A stretch of 64,000 nucleotides of DNA from Ilumatobacteraceae bacterium (GTDB lineage: Bacteria; Actinomycetota; Acidimicrobiia; Acidimicrobiales; Ilumatobacteraceae): contig JAWPMO010000001.1 of NCBI GenBank assembly GCA_033344875.1, positions 1,451,595 through 1,515,594 on the forward strand, read 5' to 3'. Positions 10,196 through 20,100 of this stretch are shown in pieces (positions within the stretch are counted from its first letter, which is position 1; every line of letters starts with the position of its first letter). The notes below the pieces were generated by a model. That model was given only the letters and a program-made list of their open reading frames with translations, was not told the DNA's origin and did no database searches. A program made the position numbers and the translations under genes.

Positions 10196-10879
10196 GTGGC
10201 CCGACCGATCCAGATCGCACCTTCCGTCCTGCCAGCCGACTTCTCCAAACTGGGTGAGGAGGTCGCCGCGCTCGAAGCAGCGGGCGTCGATCTGATCCAG
10301 TGGGACGTGATGGACGGCCAGTTCGTGCCGAACCTCACGTTCGGTCCCGACGTGATCAAGTCGGCCCGCCAGCACTGCACCGTGCCGTTCGAGGCGCACC
10401 TGATGGTGTACACCCCCGACGTGATGGCGCAGGAGTACGTCGACGCCGGCTGTTCCCGTCTGATCGTGCACGCCGAGGCCTGCACGCATCTCCATCGCAC
10501 GCTCGGCAACATCAACTCGATGGGTGCCAGGGCCGCGGTCGCGCTGAACCCGGCCACGCCCGCCTCGGCGGTCGAGCACGTGCTCGATCTCGTCGATCTG
10601 GTGCTCGTGATGACCGTCAACCCGGGCTTCGGCGGCCAGGCCTACATCCCGACGATGGAACCGAAAATCGCCGAGATCAGGGCGATGATCGACGCCGCCG
10701 GCCTCGCCGACGAGGTCAATCTCGAAGTCGACGGTGGGATCGGCCCATCGACGATCGAGGGAGCTGCTGCGGCCGGCGCCAACATCCTGATCGCCGGGAG
10801 CGCGCTCTACCGCGACCCCGAGGGCCTGGAGCACGCCGTGACCGAGCTGCGCGCCCTCGCCGAAGCCGCCGCCCCCTGA
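10196..10879 (+). CDS. rpe: Ribulose-phosphate 3-epimerase
   Basis: A 227-residue TIM-barrel enzyme interconverting ribulose 5-phosphate and xylulose 5-phosphate in the pentose phosphate and Calvin-type pathways. Family motifs are all present: IAPSVLPADFSKLGEEV, DLIQWDVMDGQFVPNLTFGP with the metal-binding and catalytic Asp, EAHLMV with the metal His, the flexible loop MTVNPGFGGQAYIP, and LEVDGGI with the second catalytic Asp followed by ANILIAGSALY for phosphate. GTG 10196 gives the family N-terminus; the frame is open upstream, but the residues there are a shadow of the preceding gene. Length is standard. Confidence 0.95.
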   Translation: MARPIQIAPSVLPADFSKLGEEVAALEAAGVDLIQWDVMDGQFVPNLTFGPDVIKSARQHCTVPFEAHLMVYTPDVMAQEYVDAGCSRLIVHAEACTHLHRTLGNINSMGARAAVALNPATPASAVEHVLDLVDLVLVMTVNPGFGGQAYIPTMEPKIAEIRAMIDAAGLADEVNLEVDGGIGPSTIEGAAAAGANILIAGSALYRDPEGLEHAVTELRALAEAAAP

Positions 10880-11037
10880 CGCTCGGCGCCGCTCGGTCGC
10901 GGCTCCCATTTGAGCCGGCCGAACGCTGCATCACCGCCGTCTGCACGGCCGCATCGAGAGCCGTCACCGCTGCCGTTGGTACTCTCACGGGTTCGAATGG
11001 TCGGACCGACGCGGTCGGGGAAGCAGGTTACGGAACG

Positions 11038-12030
11038 ATGGACTCGACGGGTGGCGCACTCGAGGCAACGCTGAATCTCCAGCGAAGGGCGGCCATCGTG
11101 GAGGGCGGCGCCGTCGATCATGCCGGCAAGGTCCGCGTGGGCCGCATGGCCGACTTCGACATGGGGCGGACGATCTTCGGCGGCCTCACGGGCGTCGCAC
11201 GCAAGTTCATGTTCGAGAAGCTCGTCAGGGAGCCGGTGTGGTCCGACGCGTCGGCCGCTGCGATCGAGGCGGCCTACGCGGCCCTCGAATCGGATCAACC
11301 GGCGCCGCCGGTCGACCAGCGGTTGATCGACTTCATGATCGAGGAGTGCGACTTCAGCATGGAGCACGCCGACGGCACGTTCCTCGAGCACCTGCTGTTC
11401 TGCCACGACTACGCGGCTCGTCACTATCCCGAGCATTCGCCGAACGTGGCATTGCTCCATTCGATCCTGGGCACCGCGACGAACACGTTCGCGATGGACG
11501 CCGCCAAGATCCCGAAGCTGAAGGCATTGCTCACCGAGTTCGAAGCGCTCCACGTCGAGACGTTCCCGTCGATCCTCCGGCTCCTGTACGACAACAGCCT
11601 GCTCGACGACCTCGAGGCGAACGCACATCGACTCGACCGACTCGAGGCTCTCCATTGCCACCGCGTGATCGACAACGAACCGCTCACGATCGCCGCCGAC
11701 GACGTCTGGATCAACTTGAACTATCACCTGATGCACTTCGTCGATTTCATGCCGGCGGCGAACTGGTCGACACATCGGGCCGACCCGCTCCTCCAGATGT
11801 TCGAGCGGCTCTCCGAACTGTTGGACCGAGCCGGGCAACGCCAAGCTCACGTCGAGGTCTCGTTCCCCGATGCGAAGACCGCACCGGTCGACGAGGACCG
11901 CACGCTGTTCGGTCGGATCACCGACCTCCTCCCGGCAGCCGTCACGCTCAAGCTCGCCCGCAAGTCGATCCAGGACTACTCCGAGCTGGCCGGCCACGAC
12001 CTGAGCTACCGACTCGACTGGACCACCTGA
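11038..12030 (+). CDS. Unrecognised 330-residue protein, His-rich
   Basis: No family is recognised. The protein is soluble, mostly helical in character, with no signal peptide or membrane helix. Histidines and acidic residues cluster in the middle: LEHLLFCHDYAARHYPEHS, EALHVETFPS, LEALHCHRVIDNE and NLNYHLMHFVDF. That density is compatible with a metal- or haem-binding helical bundle but does not prove it. The C-terminus (AAVTLKLARKSIQDYSELAGH) is basic. ATG 11038 is the first start with coherent sequence; the 157 bp upstream, after rpe, show no gene. A perfect 13-bp stem loop spans its stop codon. Confidence 0.7.
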   Translation: MDSTGGALEATLNLQRRAAIVEGGAVDHAGKVRVGRMADFDMGRTIFGGLTGVARKFMFEKLVREPVWSDASAAAIEAAYAALESDQPAPPVDQRLIDFMIEECDFSMEHADGTFLEHLLFCHDYAARHYPEHSPNVALLHSILGTATNTFAMDAAKIPKLKALLTEFEALHVETFPSILRLLYDNSLLDDLEANAHRLDRLEALHCHRVIDNEPLTIAADDVWINLNYHLMHFVDFMPAANWSTHRADPLLQMFERLSELLDRAGQRQAHVEVSFPDAKTAPVDEDRTLFGRITDLLPAAVTLKLARKSIQDYSELAGHDLSYRLDWTT

Positions 12031-12063
12031 CGCGGGCGTGCACCATGCCGCCGCGTCAGGTGG
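12023..12063 (+). terminator. Hairpin over the stop codon of the 330-residue gene
   Basis: Arms CCACCTGACGCGG (12023-12035) and CCGCGTCAGGTGG (12051-12063) are perfectly complementary over 13 bp with a 15-nt loop. The left arm contains the TGA stop at 12028-12030. There is no T-run, which is usual for high-GC actinobacterial terminators. Confidence 0.6.
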
Positions 12064-12495
12064 CCCAGTCCGATCGATGCCCCGGAGTCCGACCCCAACG
12101 GGTGGACGAACTCCACTAATTCTCAGTACGACCCTCGTCTGCTGCCATCACGTGGCCCCTTGGGGAGCCTCCATCCCGAACTCTTCGCCGGATCTCGAGT
12201 GGGCGCCGCCACGAATCGCGTGAGCGAAGTGTGCGACCCAGATCCGGCGTTCGGGGACGCGGCTCGCCAGAGAGCGACGAGCATTATGGGACGGTTCGCC
12301 GATCGCGTACGTGCCGATCACGCGCGGGTGGCACCTTCGCCGCCGACGCGCGATATGTGCTTCTCCGGGTTGTCATCAGCAGCCTCGGCTTTCCTCGGGC
12401 CCTTCTGTGGGCGATGCCATGGCTACCGTGTCCGGTGTGAGCGTTGCTGCCGCTGGACCGGGAACTGATGACCGCTGCGGAGCGTCCAACCCGCT
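12064..12495 (+). other. Non-coding stretch
   Basis: About 430 bp with no convincing gene on either strand; the open frames are short and lack the codon bias of the neighbours. It should contain the promoter of the lipoprotein at 12496. No repeat, tRNA or structured RNA was recognised. Confidence 0.5.
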
Positions 12496-14289
12496 GTGAG
12501 AAGGTCGGTTGGGCTTGTTGCGGTCGTCCTGGCGACGGCTTCGTGTGGGAGCAGCCCTGACTTGGGTCTGTCGACGGTGCCGGAGTCGTCGGTCGCCCAG
12601 GTGACTTCAAGCACGACGGCGCCTTCGACGGTGCCGGAGGTCGGCGAGCCAGCGAGTTCGACCACGGTGGCAGAGGTCGAGGGCCTTGCGCCAGGAGTTG
12701 AGTGTGATCCCGATCTCAGCGAGTTCGTCGATGCGCAGTTCGCGTTCGTCGGAACGGTGATTGATGTTCGCGGCGAGGTGCAGCCCTGGGACGTAGATCC
12801 GGAGAATCCGGACCGGCCCGACGATCCACAGCTAACGCGTTGGGTGACCTTCGATGTCACCGGCTGGTACACCGTCGATTGGGGAACCGAGTTCAGTGTG
12901 TGGATGCCGGTCCACGATGCCGAACCGGGTGATCGTCTTGCCGTGGGCGGCGATGCGCGGTACGTGTCCATCGACGGCTTCAGCGGGCAGTCAGGCGAGG
13001 TCGAGTTCTGCACCCCTGCTCCGGAGCCGACAGCGGAGTCGCTGGCAGCCTGGAACGAGTTCTTCGGGCCGCCGATCGAGGCGGGGGCTGCGATGCCGGA
13101 AGGCGATCCGGACCCGGCCCACCTCGCAGCGATCGACGAGGCGGAGGCAGCGTGGAACGCCGTGGCGGGAGACTCGTACTCGTACGTGTTCTCGATGTTC
13201 GACCGCAACCGGTCTGCCTGCGCAACGCCGACGCAGCGCGTCGTAGTCACGGCTGCTGGCGTCGAGGCGACCAGTCTCGATGCACCGAAGTTCTCATGTG
13301 AGTCGGCTGCACGTGCGGTTCCGACGATTCCTGAGCTGTTTGCGCTGGCCCGCCAAGTCGCTGGAGCCACCGATTTCGACTTCCGGAGCAATCTCGACAG
13401 CGGCATCGTCATGAGCTTCTACGCCTCGGACCGCAGCGTTGAGGTTCAGGTCAACGTCCGCCGGTATTCCGCGTCGACCGCACCGACGGTCGCGGGCTGG
13501 GAGGCGGTCGGCGTCGCGGCTGACGCAGCGGCCGCGACCTGGGCAACCGCTCCCGATGATCGGATCACGCGGATCCAGATCGGCGGAGGTGAGCGCGCCA
13601 GGTACGACCTGACGACGACCGAGGTCGGCGGCCGCGTGGTCGAGGTCCGTAACGGTGCCGAGCCGATCGACCCCACCACTCTCGATCAGCCGTGGAGCCC
13701 CTACACGATCGACGGTGTCTTCGCTCTGCTCGACGAACTCGACGGACAGGGTCACGTCGTCGCTGTCTTCGACCCGGTCACAGGTGCTCCCTCGGATCTC
13801 TACTTCGACCCGATGCCCGACGCCATCGACGACGAACTGAGCCTCCAAGTCGCCGTGGCAAGTCTCGGTGCGTCCGACACCTCACCTGTCGTCTCCCCGG
13901 CGGAACAAGCATTGCTCGAGGCAGGGGCTGACATCACCGTGTTCCCTGGCGACCTGTCCGATCCGCGGCTGGGCAACCTCTGTGGCGTCGACGTCGTCAA
14001 CTTCGACGCTGACACGTCCAACCTCGCTTCGATCATCGACTGCCTTTCCGAACATGCCGATCGCAGCGTCGGTGCATCGGCGGTGCTCACCACCTACACG
14101 ATCGAAGGCGACCCGATCGTGTCGCTGTGGCTCGTCGACACGGACGAGGCATCCATCTTCACCGACAGCTCGCAGGACAGCTTCGCCGGAGGCCCGTTCG
14201 CATGGTCACGGCTCGACTGCGCCATCAACCTCCCCCTCCCGAGACCTGTCTCCGAGTTCCCAGACCCATACGCCACCTTCGACTGCTGA
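12496..14289 (+). CDS. Lipoprotein with two DUF6174-like regions
   Basis: A 597-residue exported protein starting at GTG. The signal MRRSVGLVAVVLATASC ends in a lipobox with Cys 17, followed by a Ser/Thr/Pro linker to about residue 55. A Cys-containing domain follows (about 60-175), with paired cysteines near VECDPD and VEFCTP. From about 210 there is a DUF6174-like unit: AWNAVAGDSYSYVFSM, a Cys pair, VVVTAAGVEAT, then IPELFALARQV. Near residues 350-455 a second shows the family ending YTIDGVFALLDEL and DAIDDELSLQVAV. The C-terminal 130 residues carry three more Cys and resemble nothing recognised. DUF6174 proteins are extracytoplasmic and of unknown function. Confidence 0.8.
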   Translation: MRRSVGLVAVVLATASCGSSPDLGLSTVPESSVAQVTSSTTAPSTVPEVGEPASSTTVAEVEGLAPGVECDPDLSEFVDAQFAFVGTVIDVRGEVQPWDVDPENPDRPDDPQLTRWVTFDVTGWYTVDWGTEFSVWMPVHDAEPGDRLAVGGDARYVSIDGFSGQSGEVEFCTPAPEPTAESLAAWNEFFGPPIEAGAAMPEGDPDPAHLAAIDEAEAAWNAVAGDSYSYVFSMFDRNRSACATPTQRVVVTAAGVEATSLDAPKFSCESAARAVPTIPELFALARQVAGATDFDFRSNLDSGIVMSFYASDRSVEVQVNVRRYSASTAPTVAGWEAVGVAADAAAATWATAPDDRITRIQIGGGERARYDLTTTEVGGRVVEVRNGAEPIDPTTLDQPWSPYTIDGVFALLDELDGQGHVVAVFDPVTGAPSDLYFDPMPDAIDDELSLQVAVASLGASDTSPVVSPAEQALLEAGADITVFPGDLSDPRLGNLCGVDVVNFDADTSNLASIIDCLSEHADRSVGASAVLTTYTIEGDPIVSLWLVDTDEASIFTDSSQDSFAGGPFAWSRLDCAINLPLPRPVSEFPDPYATFDC

Positions 14290-14407
14290 GCGACACGCAT
14301 GACGGCGACGAAGTAGACGCCGTTCGTGTCCGGCGGCAGCGGGTACCCGACCGCTCAGAACAACGCCCTGCGAGGCCCCGAAACCCACGCGCTATCCGGC
14401 AAACTGC

Positions 14408-14734
14408 TCACGGTCGGGTGTCCCATATCGCTCCGACAGGTTGCTCGGACGACCGTGGCCTATGTGCCGGTGGTGGGCACCCCATTATCGCCGCCCGGGA
14501 ATCACTATCGGATTGAAGGAGCCGCGTCACAACACGGCCCAAGCGCGACACGCGATAGTCCGCGTCAGCGACTGACTCCCACGGGCTCTGCCTCGCAGAC
14601 CCGACTACGCGGACTGAGGCGACGCCCAGCGCGTCGGCCCTGCCGAGCGGTCGGTCGACGTCGAGCGGTTGGGCACGTTGGTCGAGTTCGTCAGCGGTCA
14701 GGTCGTCGACGTGGTCGTCCATGTCGGCGAACAT
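14408..14734 (-). pseudogene. Possible gene remnant on the minus strand
   Basis: A 108-codon minus-strand frame begins MFADMDDHVDDLTADELDQ and for about 40 residues has the codon choice and acidic helical composition of a real actinobacterial N-terminus. After about residue 45 (GSARQSPWES) it loses that character, gaining rare codons and a Pro/Arg-rich tail. This fits the 5' part of a decayed gene, or a short real gene divergent from 14784. The call is weak. Confidence 0.25.
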
Positions 14735-14783
14735 GACTGAGGGATGTCGCAGCGGCGACGCACCGCGCGCGAGCCTGAAACGT

Positions 14784-15407
14784 ATGAGCGACGAACTACC
14801 GGGCCAGGAGCTGCTCTTCATCTCGGCTCGCGTGCAGTCGGTCGGCGAGCTGTACGCACGCATCATGGCGAAGTTCGAACTCGGGGCACTCATCGACGGA
14901 CCGACCCTGAGAGCATGGCTGATGACCGCCTGGGCCGACGCTCGAGTGGTGATTGCATTCCTCACGAACCGCAGTTCGGGCGGCAAGTACAAGAACCAGC
15001 GGGTCGCGATCTTCATGGCGGGGTGGAAGCCACCGGACAAGCAGCTCAGAAGGCGACTGGACGACCACCACGAGACGGCTACGCACCACGTCGCTCACCT
15101 GTTCCAGCAGACCGATGTGTCGGGGGGCTTCGACTACCAGATGCCCTACGACATCGTCGACGCCGTTGATTCGCTCGTCGCCGAGATGGATGAGCGAGGC
15201 GACGATCTCGCAGATCAGGCCGCGTCGCTACGAAGCGCTGCGATCCGTGCGCGAGCATGTCTCGACGACCCGATTCAGTGGGCGCAGCTTGCGGACATCG
15301 TCTCGCTGGAGTCGCTCGCCGAGCAGCTCGGGCTCGACCGGTCCGCTGGGTCGCACCCGCAGCTGCGTCGGGCGCTCGCACTTCGGTCGATCCCCCGGAG
15401 CAGCTGA
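14784..15407 (+). CDS. Unrecognised 207-residue protein
   Basis: No family is recognised. The protein is soluble and alpha-helical in the second half, with ADARVVIAFLTNRSSGGKYKNQRVAIFMAGWKPP as a possible alpha/beta core and then a His-rich segment DDHHETATHHVAHLF. ATG 14784 is preferred over ATG 14721 because the extra 21 residues look unstructured, but neither start has a clear ribosome-binding site. It stands alone, with 494 bp of mostly non-coding sequence before it and 338 bp after it. Confidence 0.6.
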   Translation: MSDELPGQELLFISARVQSVGELYARIMAKFELGALIDGPTLRAWLMTAWADARVVIAFLTNRSSGGKYKNQRVAIFMAGWKPPDKQLRRRLDDHHETATHHVAHLFQQTDVSGGFDYQMPYDIVDAVDSLVAEMDERGDDLADQAASLRSAAIRARACLDDPIQWAQLADIVSLESLAEQLGLDRSAGSHPQLRRALALRSIPRSS

Positions 15408-15745
15408 TCTCCGTCGAGGCTCAGCTACGCAAGTCCACACATCGCCATTGCTGACGATCGAATGCGAAGGGTCTACCTTCCACTCCCAGGATCACGCCAC
15501 CCAATCGGCCGGCCACCGGCACCTGCACATTTCGGCGCACAGAATCTCGATCGCCACGTCTGCAACCGCGCCACAGAACGGCCCAAGTCGCGCACCGCAC
15601 TTTCACCGGCATAACGATCCAGCCGAGCACCCGATATTCACGTGAGCGAGACGGCAGCACCTCGGCTGACAACCTCAGTCTGCTCTATCTCATCTGCCCG
15701 ACGAGATCGGAAACCCTGTCACACCCTTTCGTCAGGATGGGTGGC
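15408..15745 (+). promoter_or_regulatory. Gap upstream of the first DUF222/HNH gene, with a conserved promoter-proximal element
   Basis: Most of the gap shows no gene. Its last 38 bp, from about 15708, contain CCTGTCACACCCTTTC followed by the -10-like CAGGAT 7 nt before ATG 15746. The same arrangement lies upstream of the second DUF222/HNH gene at 58921. The SOS palindrome seen there is absent here: only a degenerate half (GATCGG) occupies that position. Confidence 0.55.
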
Positions 15746-17014
15746 ATGAAGGATCCGGTGCTCTCCCAGGCGTTGGCGGCGCTCGATGGCGCCGACATCG
15801 CGGCGAGCGACGACGCCGGGTGCGCTGCGCTGCTGGCGTCGATCACCAAGGTGCAGGGGTGGCTCTCGTCGACCGAGGCCCGGGTGACGTCCCGCATGCG
15901 AGAGCTGCACGCCACCTCGGGGTGCATGCCTGCTTCCGATCGGCACACGATCGAAGGTGGGGTGTCGTCGGCAGAGGGCAAGCGCAAGGAGCGTCGTTCC
16001 GAGGCGATCGACGACGTCCCGTCGTTCGGCGAGGCGCTGGCCGACGGCCAGATCGGCGCCGAGCACGTCGACGCGCTGGCCAACGCCTCGGCCAAGCTCG
16101 ACGACGAGGTGAAGGCGCGGCTGTTCGAGGACGAAGACGAACTGCTGGCCGAGGCGGCGTCGATGTCGCCCGAACGGTTCGGTCGCTCCGTTCGTGAGCG
16201 GGCACGCCGGCTCGAACGCGATCAGGGCCTCGAGCGCAACCGCCGCCAGCGACGCGACACCTACCTCTCCCGCAAGCTCAACGGCGCGACCGGCATGATC
16301 GAAGGGCGGTTCGCCTTCCACCCCGAGCTCGCCAACCAGATCTTCGGCGCGGTCGACCTCGAGGTCGCTGCCATGGTGGCCGAGGGCGAGCAGCGGGCCG
16401 ATCCCGAGTTCGCCGACCGTCGTGTCGATCGCAACCGGCTCGCCGCCGAGGCGCTCGGGCGCTTGGTCGGCGGCGGCCACCAGCAGATTCGACCAGCCGA
16501 AGCCGACATCACGGCGATCGTCGACGTCACCACCGCCGAAACCGGCGAGCTCCACGACCACAGCGTCTGCGAAACCGACGATGGCGCCGCACTGCCGCCG
16601 GCCAGCGTGCTCCGGCTCCTGTGCAACGGGCGGGTCACCCCGATCTACGTCGATGCCGACGGCAACCCGCTCGCCGTCGGCCACACCACTCGACACGCCA
16701 ACCGAGCCCAACGCCAAGCACTGCGAGCGTTGTACCGCACGTGCGGCTTCGGCGAGTGCGACACGCCGTTCGCACGATGCGAGATCCACCACGTCCTGCC
16801 GTGGCAGCTCGGCGGGCCGACCGATCTGGCGAATCTGATCCCGGTCTGCAGTCGCCACCACCACGTCATCCACGATCACGGATTGATCCTCGATCTGCTC
16901 CCCGACCGAACGTTGACCGTGGCTCGCCCGGATGGCACGGCGGTCTTCACGTCCGAACCCGACGTGCCATCGCGACGATCCACTCGATCGCGGCGACGAA
17001 GGACCGCAGCGTGA
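15746..17014 (+). CDS. DUF222 domain HNH endonuclease (13E12 type) 1
   Basis: A 422-residue protein with an N-terminal helical DUF222 region (about 1-320) and a C-terminal HNH nuclease module. The module begins with a Cys pair in RTCGFGECDTPF, then CEIHHVLPWQLGGPTDLANL, LIPVCSRHHHVIHD, giving the His-His, Asn and final His/Cys set of an HNH beta-beta-alpha-metal site. The basic tail RRSTRSRRRRTAA may contact DNA. ATG 15746 is chosen over 15737 because it aligns with the start of the paralogue at 58921. Such proteins are multicopy in actinobacteria and related to the mycobacterial REP13E12 family; their role is not established. It has an upstream element in common with the second copy. Confidence 0.88.
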   Translation: MKDPVLSQALAALDGADIAASDDAGCAALLASITKVQGWLSSTEARVTSRMRELHATSGCMPASDRHTIEGGVSSAEGKRKERRSEAIDDVPSFGEALADGQIGAEHVDALANASAKLDDEVKARLFEDEDELLAEAASMSPERFGRSVRERARRLERDQGLERNRRQRRDTYLSRKLNGATGMIEGRFAFHPELANQIFGAVDLEVAAMVAEGEQRADPEFADRRVDRNRLAAEALGRLVGGGHQQIRPAEADITAIVDVTTAETGELHDHSVCETDDGAALPPASVLRLLCNGRVTPIYVDADGNPLAVGHTTRHANRAQRQALRALYRTCGFGECDTPFARCEIHHVLPWQLGGPTDLANLIPVCSRHHHVIHDHGLILDLLPDRTLTVARPDGTAVFTSEPDVPSRRSTRSRRRRTAA

Positions 17015-17094
17015 TGCGCGCTCACCGCTCCGGTTCCGACCGTCAACGCACCATCCGTATCGTCCTGCCCGCGCGTGCGCACGGCCGACCTGCC

Positions 17095-17100
17095 TACGAT
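17095..17100 (+). promoter_or_regulatory. -10 element of the AddAB-like operon
   Basis: TACGAT is 8 nt before ATG 17109, consistent with a leaderless operon transcript. Confidence 0.5.
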
Positions 17101-17108
17101 CCAGAGCA

Positions 17109-20100
17109 ATGACCGTCCGGTGTACCGCTGTTCACGCCACCGAGGCGCTCCCCGCCTTGGCGGCCGCCGTCGCTGCGGCGAAGGGCGGCGACCCGCTCGC
17201 ACCGGTCACGGTGATCGTGCCGACCAACGCCGTCGGTGTGACCGCACGTCGGTGGCTCGGCGCCAACGGCGGCATCGCGGCGATCGAGCTCGTGACACCC
17301 AGCCGCCTGGCCGAGCGCATCGCCGGCGCCGAGCTGGCCGCTGCCGGTCGCCGTCCGGTGTCCACTCCCCTGATCGACCTCACCGTGCGCGAGGTGCTGC
17401 GGGCGATGCCCGGCGACTACGAGCCGGTGGCCGAACACCCGTCCACCGTCACGAGTCTGCGAGACCTGCACCGTGAGCTGCGCGCCGCCGGCCCGCTCGC
17501 GGGCGCGGCGCTGCGGGGCGCTTCCCGACGCGGCCGCGAAGCCGCTCGGGTCTCGTCGATGGTCGCCGAGCGACTGGCCACCGGCTGGTACGACGAGGCC
17601 GACCTGTTCACGCTGGCCATCTCCCGGATCCGCGATGACTGCGAACTGTTCGAGCGAGCGGTCGCATTCCTCCCCCGTCCCGACCGAGGGCTGGCCACCG
17701 ACCTCTTCCGGGCGATCGGTGACCGGTGCGATCTCCACGTGTTGGCCGACTGGACCGGCGTCGAGGTGGTCGATGCCGAGACGCACGCGTTCGCCGCTGC
17801 CATCCGCACCGAGATCACCGCACCGGCCGTTCCCGCACCCGCCACCTCGCCCTCGGCGCTGATCGTGTCGACCACTGACGCCGACGAGGAGGTCCGCCAC
17901 ACCGTGCGCCGCCTGGTCGACGCCGCCCGGTCGGGCACGCCGTTCGCTCGCATGGCCGTCGTCTGGCCGACCGACCGCCCCTACGCCCGCCTGGTCGAGC
18001 ACCACCTCGATGCGGCAGGTCTGCCGTGGAACGGCCGCCCCGGCACGCTGGTCACCGAGCGCCTCGTCCCCCGATTCCTCCTCGACCTCCTGCAGATCGA
18101 CCGCCGCGGACTCCGCCGCAACGACCTGTTCGACCTGCTCGCCGACGTACCGATCCACGCGTCCGACGGTCGCCGTGTCTCGGTGGCCCGATGGGAGCGC
18201 CTGGCGCGTGCGGCCGGCATCAGCCGCGACGACCACTGGCAGCCGCGGCTCGCCCGCCTGGCAGCGTCATACCGGGCACGAGGCGACGACCGTGAAGCAG
18301 ACGCGCTCGAGGTCGAGCGCTTCAGTGCGTTCGTCGACGACCTCCGCAAGGATCTCGGCGATCGCCGTCGCACACGCACCTGGGCCGACTGGGCGGCGTG
18401 GTGCGAACGGCAGGTCCTGTACCGACTCGGCCGATCGGTCCTCGATCAACTCGACGAGGCCGAACGCCTGGCGTCCGATCACGCGAGCCGGGTCCTCGAC
18501 CGCCTGCGTCATCTCGACGGCGTGAGCCGCCCGGTCACCCGCGGCGAGTTCCGGGCTGCGTTCGCTGCGGAGTTCGAGGTCGCTCCGGGGCGTCTCGGCC
18601 GCCTCGGCGACGGCGTCACGATCGGGTCGTTGGCCGGCACCGTCGGCCTCGACGCCGACCTCACGGTGGTCCTGGGCGCGGCCGAGGGGTTGCTGCCACC
18701 GACCCCGACCACCGACCCGCTCGTGTCCGACAGCGACCGCCGCGCCGCGGGGCTCCCCACATCCGACGCCCGCACCCACCGCGTGCACCGCAGCTTCCTC
18801 GGCCACATCGCCACGTCGAGCCAGGTGATCGTCAGCGCACCACGCGGCGATCTCCGAGCCACCACCGACCGGCTCGAGTCCCGCTGGATCGAGCAGCACC
18901 TCCCCGACGCCACGCGTGAAGTGGTCAGCAGCCACCACGCCGGTCTCATCGCCTGCGGGTTCCCCGCCGCCCACCACGAACACCGGTTGCGACGCCGGGC
19001 CTCGATCGCGGCCCAGGGGCCAGAGGCGCTCGGCGCGCTGTGCGCCGACGACACGGCCGCAGCCCGATCACTCCGTCTGCGCACCGCCCGTCGGGCCGCG
19101 GTACTCACCGAGTACGACGGCGACCTCACCGCGAGCGAGATCCAGCACTTCGTCAGACCGGTGTCGGCGTCGCAGCTCGAGTCCTGGCCGAGCTGCCCCC
19201 ACGGCTACTTCATGCGGCACCTGCTCGGCGTGAAACCCCTCGACGACCCGTCCGACGAACTCGGTCTCTCACCGATGGAGCGCGGCAACGTCATCCACGA
19301 GACCCTCGACCGGTTCCACCAACTGGTGCTCGAGGGCGAGATCCCGCAGCCGGGGCCCAACGGCTGGTCGCCCGCCGCGACCACCAAACTCCTCGAACTG
19401 TTCGAGCGAACGGCCGACGAGTTCGAAACCTCCGGACGCACAGGTCGCGCCGCCAACTGGTTCCTCCAGCGGCAAGCGGTGCGGCGCGAGTTGCTGAACT
19501 GGTTCGCGGCCGATGGCCGCACGGCGGCGGGCCGTCGCGCCAGCGTGTTCCGGTCCGAGCTCCGCTTCGGGTACGACGACGAGGTCAGCCTGCCGTTGGC
19601 CGACGGGCGGCGCCTCCCCGTCTCGGGCTATGCCGACCGCATCGACCGGACCGCCGACGGCCAGTTGGTGATCATGGATCACAAGAGCGGCAAAGCCGAC
19701 ACGTTCAAGAAGATCAACCGTGACGACCCGACCGAGGGCGGCCACAAGTTCCAGCTCCCGATCTACGCGGCAGCAGCGCTGGCCGCGGTCGGCGAACGCG
19801 CGGGCGAGTCCACGACTCCGGTGATCGCCGAGTACGACTTCTTCGAGCGCGGCGACTACGACCGGTACGGCTACGCCTTCGACGCCGACGTGTGGGCCCA
19901 GGTCGCCACCGATCTCCAACAGGTCGTCGACGGCATCGAATCGGGCCTGTTCCCCGCCGTCACCGAGCCGCCCCAGTACCGGCACTACATCGGCTGCTGG
20001 TACTGCCAGCCCGATGGCCTCGGTGTCGACGAGCGCTACGCGGAGTGGAGCCGCAAGCAGACCGATCCTCGCCTCGCCCCCTGGTTCGCCGACGACGACG

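Noticed and set aside
12031-15745. tRNA, rRNA or transposase remnants in the gaps of the accessory stretch
   Set aside because: No cloverleaf, CCA end, rRNA-like segment or DDE-type frame was recognised on either strand.
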